This document shows positions 57,690-64,000 of a stretch of 64,000 nucleotides of DNA, piece by piece. Made by a program: the position numbers and the translations under genes. The stretch covers positions 234,299,271 to 234,363,270 of the forward strand of contig NC_073696.1 of NCBI RefSeq assembly GCF_029784165.1, in the 5' to 3' direction. The stretch's first letter is position 1. Each line of letters begins with the position of its first letter. The notes under the pieces were generated by a model. It was not told the origin of the DNA. It was given only the letters and a program-made list of their open reading frames with translations, and ran no database searches. The stretch is from Wyeomyia smithii. Lineage: Eukaryota; Arthropoda; Insecta; Diptera; Culicidae.

Positions 57690-58160
57690 GAGCTGCCAAG
57701 CAGCATTTTTTCCCGTCATACAGTATGCAAACGCTGATGATTTCAAAGACTTCAAATGCGTCTTGAAATCACATCACGATTTGTAAACTGCGTCAGAGAA
57801 AACCACAAACATTTGCCTTTATGCAAGCTATCTAAACACGCAATGAGTGTGCTTCATAGAAACTCATTTGGGCCTGTTTAAAGACACAAAACTCGTGCCC
57901 ATCCAGAACAACATTCGCATAGTCACACTGTATTGCATATTTTCATTTCAAGTAAACACTGGGGAACGAAACAGTGGTGTTTCTAATTAGAAATTTGAGG
58001 TTGACGGGTGAGATTTTGATTATGTGTGAATGAGGGGACAGAAATGAACCTGATCGTTGCATCAATACAAATGCAACGAGTGAATTTTTGCTAACTCATG
58101 CATTGCGGTTCTTGGCTGTGTTTTCTCCTGCAGAAACACATACAAGCGTGTGGGCGTCAT
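57690..58160. other. Intron sequence, nothing recognised
   Basis: No gene or repeat identified. Confidence 0.4.
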
Positions 58161-58254
58161 AATTTTTGTTACTTTTTGGTTATTACTCTTTGTGTATAAT
58201 GCGCGGTCTAATACACAATAAGTAATAAAATGTTGCACCAAAGTAACAAAATGT
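58161..58254. repeat. Imperfect inverted repeat, about 35-bp arms
   Basis: TTTTTGTTACTTTTTGG, TTATTACTCTTTGTGTATAA on the left and TTAGTGTAT-like arm AATACACAATAAGTAATAAA, CCAAAGTAACAAAATG on the right pair imperfectly around CGCGGT. Confidence 0.55.
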
Positions 58255-61200
58255 TTCCCGTTTGTGTTGGGTGTAGGCAAAATATCTATACCTGTTAAGT
58301 ACTATTGAAACCTGAGAGACTAAAAGCAATTACTGGTCGAGTTTGTATGAGTTTCCTAAGAATATCGACCATTTTAGCATAATGGGCATACCTCTAAAAT
58401 GCTTCCAACGATTTTTAAAAAAATGTACCCAGAGATTATGGTTCTCATAACAAACAAACTGGCGTTCGCCGTTTTGATGGTATTTTTTGTTTGATAATAA
58501 CGGTCTGCACCGTGTGTCTCCGTCAAGTTCAAGTTGTTTCTACTGATAAATTTGCACGGAAACTAATGATCTGGAAAAGAATTTGCAGCTGTGAACGGAA
58601 AACCAAGGTTCTTATCACGAACAACACGATCGACTCTACTGTATACAAGCAAAAGTGACCTATAAAGCGAGTTCAACGTTTATAAAGGCACATCGAGGTC
58701 TTGTTGAGTTTTGAAGCTACCAGTTCAGTGGTATCGTGACAACAATTTGAATTTCATCACAAAGGATATGAACCCACTCTGCTGCCCCCGGTTCCGCTTA
58801 ATCGGAAAATACTGCTAAAAATTTTAGAGGATATACTTAACATATTCTTTGAGTAAAACCAATTCCGGGGTATAGCTAATTCATTTGTTCTGCATTCTAA
58901 ATGAATCAAGCTTTATTATGTCTAATTGGTTGAATCGGAGTGTATATAAAACCAAACAAAAAATATTTAAAGAGATGGTTGAGTAACTGTAGTTTAAGGC
59001 TCTTTCGACATTTTGTACTTTTTGCAAAACATGCAGCACCATAGGTTAATAGACAAAAGTTTAGTCTTGTTGATTAAATACTATACCCTCTCCCTAAACA
59101 ATGTTTGAAACATACAAACTGAAACAGATACACCGATTTTTATGTTAATTGCCAGCTGAGTACAGCAGTGTTGCAAAACCGCACTCCTCCAAGTATCTTT
59201 TATTCAAAAGCCTTGTTACAGATAAAAGTACAAATACGAAATTCCCCAACATCGGGAAAGGGGAGAGAGATCTGACATCGCATCGACACGGAGCAAAACA
59301 AACCAGCAACATTCGATTCACACCTGCATCGACGCCGTTGTTCACATTTGGCCCGAAACAGACATGCGACGGACGGACCGGGCCGAGCAAAAAGAGGGCT
59401 ACGTTCCGGCAACAGCCAGCAACTCATGTCGTAAGGGCAATTTGTAACAGCTTTACATGGGAAAGCGAAAGCAAGCAACCGCGGAGCGCGCAGAGTCGAA
59501 GACGACGAAAAAATCACGCTCACTTCAATTGCGCTCGATTTCGCAACGCAATTTTCAGACCTTAAATTTGTTGCAGTCAATATCCGTCGGCATCGGGCAG
59601 CGCCAGCTGGATAAGCCTTGCTCGGTCAGTGTGCAGTTTGTATGCTAACAATCGAAGGTGCCTCGAATTAGCATACACGGTTTGTCCAACATAATCAGGT
59701 TGGGACTGCGGGCCATAGAACATGTGTACCTTCACAGCAAAACGCCCGTTTGTCTTCGGGGCGAAACAGTTTTTTTTTCGTGCCGGTCAGAAATGTATTT
59801 AATTAAATCCACCGCCCCCTCCGTTTTAATCGACGACCGGTCAGGCTCTTGCTTCGGGAACTCCATGCGAGTTTCTTTCTATGCATGCGGGTCTTAAAAT
59901 CGTAATCAGCGAAATTGGAGCCAGCGGTAACTGTATCCAGCAGCCAGCAGCACCTGAATGAACGAACAGAAAACGGCGGAATTTCAATAAAACTTAGCAA
60001 TAATATAATTGTAAGGAAACTGCCAGATAGAGAGGCAGCCAGACAGCGTTTGGGGTCGCCAAATGGTACCGGACCTGGAGTGCAGTGGTTCGCAAACACG
60101 TTCAGGGTCGTAGCAGATGCTTTAAACAGAAATGGGTGTTAAATAGCAATTGATTCAGTTTGAAAAAAATTGACAAACATCAATATTCGGTTTGTCAAAA
60201 ATTTTACTCCTCCCTTGCCACGTCGGTGTTTGACTGCTGCGGTAAAGTAAGCTCGAATCTCCGCGCTGTGCTCCGTAACAGTGGAGATTTGAATTAGAAT
60301 TGAATGCTAATTTAAATATTTCAATTGATGATAACGGTCGCTCGTGGATCCGCAGGCTATCGTTCGGTTGACTTCTCTGGACCTCCGGGGAACCAGTTGA
60401 TAGAGCGAGCAAACCGATTTTATACTGTACCCGGCAATACCTTATGTGCTGTGGTTGGTTACATGCATGTAGCATAAATATAAACCTGTGCTCATACAAA
60501 TGACAATAATAAGTGATAAACGCGTTTGAATGCCTGGGCAGAATGTGTTGCGGATAGCGGGGGCCCCGAGGTTTTTTTTATTATGCTTGAAATGCGACAA
60601 ACCCTTCTGAAAGGTAGCCGCAAACCGGTTCCGAGAAAATTTCCGGTGAACACAAAAAATACTCCAGACCCGCCCATGACATTTGCGGAGTGAAATTGTT
60701 GCTCTCTAGCCGACGGCCGGCCCTGGACATGGTTGATAAAATTTCGGAATGCTGTAGTAATCTAAATGATGTACGCGAACGACGCACTTGTGTGTGTGTG
60801 CCGAATGCTTGCCTGCTAGCGGCGCCATCGTCTTCAACCCTCGAACCGTTTCCTAAGCAGAGGGATTCCACACCAATGCGTCTACCCGTCCGGTAATTTA
60901 AGTAACTTGAATTCTCAAACTAATCTAGACATCTTTTTGGAAAGAGCCAAACATCTTTTCTACTTGAAAAAGACGTAACGTTTTTTTTAGACTTTATGTA
61001 TAAAGGTTTACTTTGGTGATGCCGTCAAGTTTCACTGCAATCTGAGAGAGAGTTGCCAACTCCATGGACGAATTTGCGTGAAATCTCTCTGCAAATATAC
61101 GGGGTAAACAATAAATACGGGATGAAAAAAAAACCCTCGACTTGCGACAAAAGAAACCTATCCGAGGTGATCACTACTTGTGTCATGCTAGCGGCAGGTT

Positions 61201-62924
61201 TCGTTGCGAATGGGAGGCAGTGCATGTAGCACTTAACTTTCCTCGTTTAGAAGCGTTTTTCAATCTAGTGAGCCGGCGAGCGTAGAAATGCTTGAAAGTG
61301 TGAAAAATGTCGAGTGCCGGGCTTATTTCATTTCATTAGCCATGAGCCTTTTCAAAGAATGCACCATGTGAACCCCCACGGTTGATACCGGAACTGTTAA
61401 CGTCAAACGTCAAAAACAATAGAGTTGATTGAAAGCGGATTGCAATGCGCTCATGTTGCTAGGAAGTGAACTCGAGTGAAATCCGTCTTGCAGTAATTTA
61501 CTGCAAATGACAACTGAGTATTTTTCTGGCGAACTTTTAGTATAACTGCAATGCCTTAGGGCTGTGGACAGACAGTCGGCATCACGGAATCAATCGTGTA
61601 GCTTAATGGACATTCCACATGCGCAGGCCTTCGGGCGAAAGTGAGTGCAACCGTCGACGGGAGCATTCGATGGTGAAACGTACAAACCTCCTTATCTCAT
61701 AGTTAACCATTTCGTCGTTTTCACCTGTGAGCTCCTGTTTGAAAGGGGATCGTTTAGCTCCGCCCGTTATCGATAAGCTTGCTGGCAGCTCTTACTGTGA
61801 CTGAGTTCCGCGTTATGAGCCAACCAACGCAGCTGGATCTGTTAGATTTATCCTAGAGAGTGCTCTGAACGGATGCTGCGTCGTTGTTCCAGCAGGTGTG
61901 TTGCACAATTAAGATTATAATCAAACTTGACCCTTCTACTGTTGTTTAACAAAAAAGTTGTTAATTATTTTTGGTGCTCGAATACTGCGTCAAACATTTT
62001 AACCATTCGAAACGAGCTAATTGGAGCCATTCAACAGTTCAGTACCGTTTAAACAAGTCGTTTTGGTTAACCGCCCTTCCCTCGAGGTTGTCAGTAGCTA
62101 AACTCCAACCGACGGTAGTAAATTTATTGATTTCATCGGTTGAAATCCACTGGGCTACAGAAATAAATTATTTTATTTTTCAACTAGGAGGAAAACCCTA
62201 CTCAACCTGCCACCGCTGGTTGGCTCTGACAGCAATGATTTATGTAATAGAAAGCTCTAACTTGGGAAATGTGTACATTAACTTACAAACTCCGTTGTTC
62301 CGAGCAATTTTCGAACTGGAATCATCAATCGTTTCAATTTGGTGCAATTTTCTCCCCATCCCCCCTCGTTGGTACCCCCTCCGGATCAAATTAGATGCAA
62401 CCGTTTCTCGACTCGGTTTGGCTGGTTCATCCGCGCGCCCGTGATAATACAACAGACAGAGATTCGACAGCCCAATAACCTAAGCGCGAACATGGATAGA
62501 CCACGAGCAGGTTGAACATTACTGCTGTGCATAACTTTCGCTTTTTGTACAATTCGACCGCTGGCAAGCTGGCAACTACGCTACTTGTTGATGGTGCCGA
62601 AGGAAAATAAAATCGGTTGCAGTACGCCGCGTTATGAGAGCGTTTACCAGGATCGAACTCTGAAACGAGCAAACGAGAGATTTGTTTTGTTAAAAACGTT
62701 AATTGTTTTTGGACAAGGCTGATAATGTTTACTGTATGATGCGTGAATGGGCTGTAGAGAGGAGGTTAATCAACACTCCATTTACTTTGCTAGAAGTGGA
62801 ATTTTTTGCTGCTGATGTGATCATTTATCTTTTTTTATGACAGAATAATTAATGTGGGAGGATTTTGATAAATATCGACGGGAAAATGTGTTTTAAGTAG
62901 AGCCCAAAAATTTAATCTTGCTTA
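58255..62924. other. Intron sequence, no supported gene
   Basis: Long stretch without recognised transposons. The 59230-60900 part is GC-balanced and has the longest frames (59149-59565, 138 codons; 60155-60499, 114 codons) but no domain. TATAAA occurs at 58681. The 61971-62444 frame (157 codons) lacks motifs. Low repeat load may mean functional non-coding DNA, which cannot be shown here. Confidence 0.4.
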
Positions 62925-63110
62925 TTGAAAGCTCAAATCAATTTAGTTAGTGCATTACGATTTAAAAAGAGTGGTTCACTCAGTGGGAACTTTATTCTCA
63001 ATGTCCTTTTGCCTCGGCATATTTCATACGATCAACGTTCTTCAATAACATGGGTGTACCGCAAGGTAGGAGTATGGGTCCAAATCTTTTTTTACTGTCC
63101 TCTAGTGACA
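62925..63110 (+). pseudogene. Possible highly decayed reverse transcriptase scrap
   Basis: The bases around 63050 translate as NNMGVPQGRSMGPNLFLLSS, close to the GVPQGSxLGPLLFLL block of LINE reverse transcriptases. The other RT motifs are not visible on either side, so this rests on one motif. Confidence 0.45.
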
Positions 63111-64000
63111 ATACATGTAGCGATGGATGTTACCCTTTGTATTCCAACTAACAATGACAGCAGAATGGTAAGAGCAGTAACGGTTTTTCGGTGAGTTAAA
63201 AGCACAGCATATTTGGTCACCCGTGTGCTATCCACGATTGATTAAAATCGACTGAAGTTGCACCAAATAGAGTAGTAAGGGGCAAAAGTACGTACTTAAT
63301 TATTTTTGCTACATACCTATTGCAAACAATTTTCTTGAAATTCGGGTTTGTTTTCAAGCGGTACATGAACCTTTTGTCTTCAAAATGTATCACCAGAGTT
63401 TCTTGAATTTTGTTTATAGCTTGAGGATTGTACTTTTTAAAATATACAAAAAGGCAAAAGTAGGTAGTTAACGGGGGAAAAATTCGCACTGTATGAACAG
63501 TGTATTTATTACACTATCCTGAATAAAGTTAATTGTTTTTGATAGTTTCACACTGATTCTTTTTAGCTGTGTTGGAGCTTATTTCTAATTTCTAATTATT
63601 TCTAATTAGGCTGATACAAATTTCGAATTCTTTTAATGTCCAAGGTTATCAAAGTCAGCAAAGGGAGTGGCAAAAAATAAATAACACCGAGACGAAAAAA
63701 AAAATCTTGGATCAAAGTTTGTGTGCAAGTTATTACGTTTGTAAATTGCACTCAAATTAATGTTGAAAAATAACACTTAACTATTATTATTATTTATTTC
63801 GCTTGCCTTTTGACGACACTTTCGCTGTCACTGGACTTGTTTGTGGCTAAATAAAGCATTTATGCTGTCGGGAAACTAATAAAATGAACAAAACGGTTTG
63901 AGCTTTTTTTTTTCTTCCCCTTCCAAGATCAAGATTTTTGAAGTGGGGGGGGGGGGGGTGACATAAAATGAAAATAAAATTTGTAACGGCCTTATTTCTA
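63111..64000. other. AT-rich intron sequence
   Basis: AT-rich with no gene recognised. It includes the poly(G) run noted separately. Confidence 0.4.
63945..63958. repeat. Poly(G) run, 14 bp
   Basis: An uninterrupted run of 14 G in AT-rich DNA. Confidence 0.9.

Larger units (their letters stand above)
7324..64000 (+). other. Inferred giant first intron (right end outside window)
   Basis: Starts with the GTAAGT donor at 7324-7329. The interior is made of decayed transposons, satellites and unique AT-rich DNA, with no supported host exon. Two acceptor-donor junctions without exon between them, at 27460/27461 and 46276/46277, suggest stepwise removal. No equally good junction is seen on the minus strand. 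The extent is an inference: an independent gene or alternative promoter inside cannot be excluded. Confidence 0.5.

Noticed and set aside
61971..62444. 157-codon + strand frame
   Set aside because: No motif, no good start context and a mixed composition; taken as chance.
1..64000. Endogenous viral sequences
   Set aside because: None of the open frames carried recognisable viral replicase, nucleoprotein or glycoprotein motifs. The RT motifs found all fit non-LTR retrotransposons.

Overview
The window looks like nuclear DNA of a mosquito (culicine-like, Aedes or a relative). This is judged from the mix of transposable elements: RTE-like and Jockey-like LINE fragments, a Helitron, mariner and maT-type transposases, tRNA-derived SINEs and many small inverted-repeat elements. 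The A+T-rich, repeat-laden non-coding DNA and an insect-type 28S rRNA fragment agree. The species itself cannot be fixed from the sequence. There is no bacterial gene organisation.

Only one host coding segment can be supported. A leader without any ATG (about 6732-7267, + strand) runs into a short coding exon at 7268-7323 that starts MTSTNFSVGFG and ends at a consensus GTAAGT donor. No convincing later exon follows on the + strand, so about 56.7 kb from 7324 to the right edge is read as one giant first intron. Two places inside it, 27460/27461 and 46276/46277, have a pyrimidine-rich acceptor joined directly to GTAAGT (TAG|GTAAGT and CAG|GTAAGT). This is the zero-length-exon signature of recursive (ratchet) splicing. 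They would cut the intron into steps of about 20.1 kb, 18.8 kb and at least 17.7 kb. I regard this as the most interesting biology in the window.

Region by region: 0-7 kb holds a 28S rRNA fragment (377-903), a decayed hAT transposase (2565-4088, minus), microsatellite and MITE-like repeats, then the promoter, leader and first exon. 7-20 kb holds a mariner pseudogene (9012-9654, minus), an RTE-like LINE (10255-11720, minus) and a 143-bp tandem repeat. 20-27 kb holds a Helitron helicase remnant (22083-23065, minus), a perfect 368-bp inverted repeat (23787-24529), a SINE and the first ratchet site. 30-36 kb holds a Jockey RT fragment, two degenerate AATCC-type arrays, inverted repeats and a SINE. 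41-43.5 kb is a 58/68-bp satellite array. 46 kb holds the second ratchet site and another RT remnant. 50-53.5 kb is a cluster of a TIR element, a LINE tail and three MITEs. 55-57 kb holds a SINE and a maT-like DD37D transposase pseudogene.

All recognised transposon proteins are broken by stops, frameshifts or deletions. Remaining stretches carry no gene I can support, and most open frames there look like chance.
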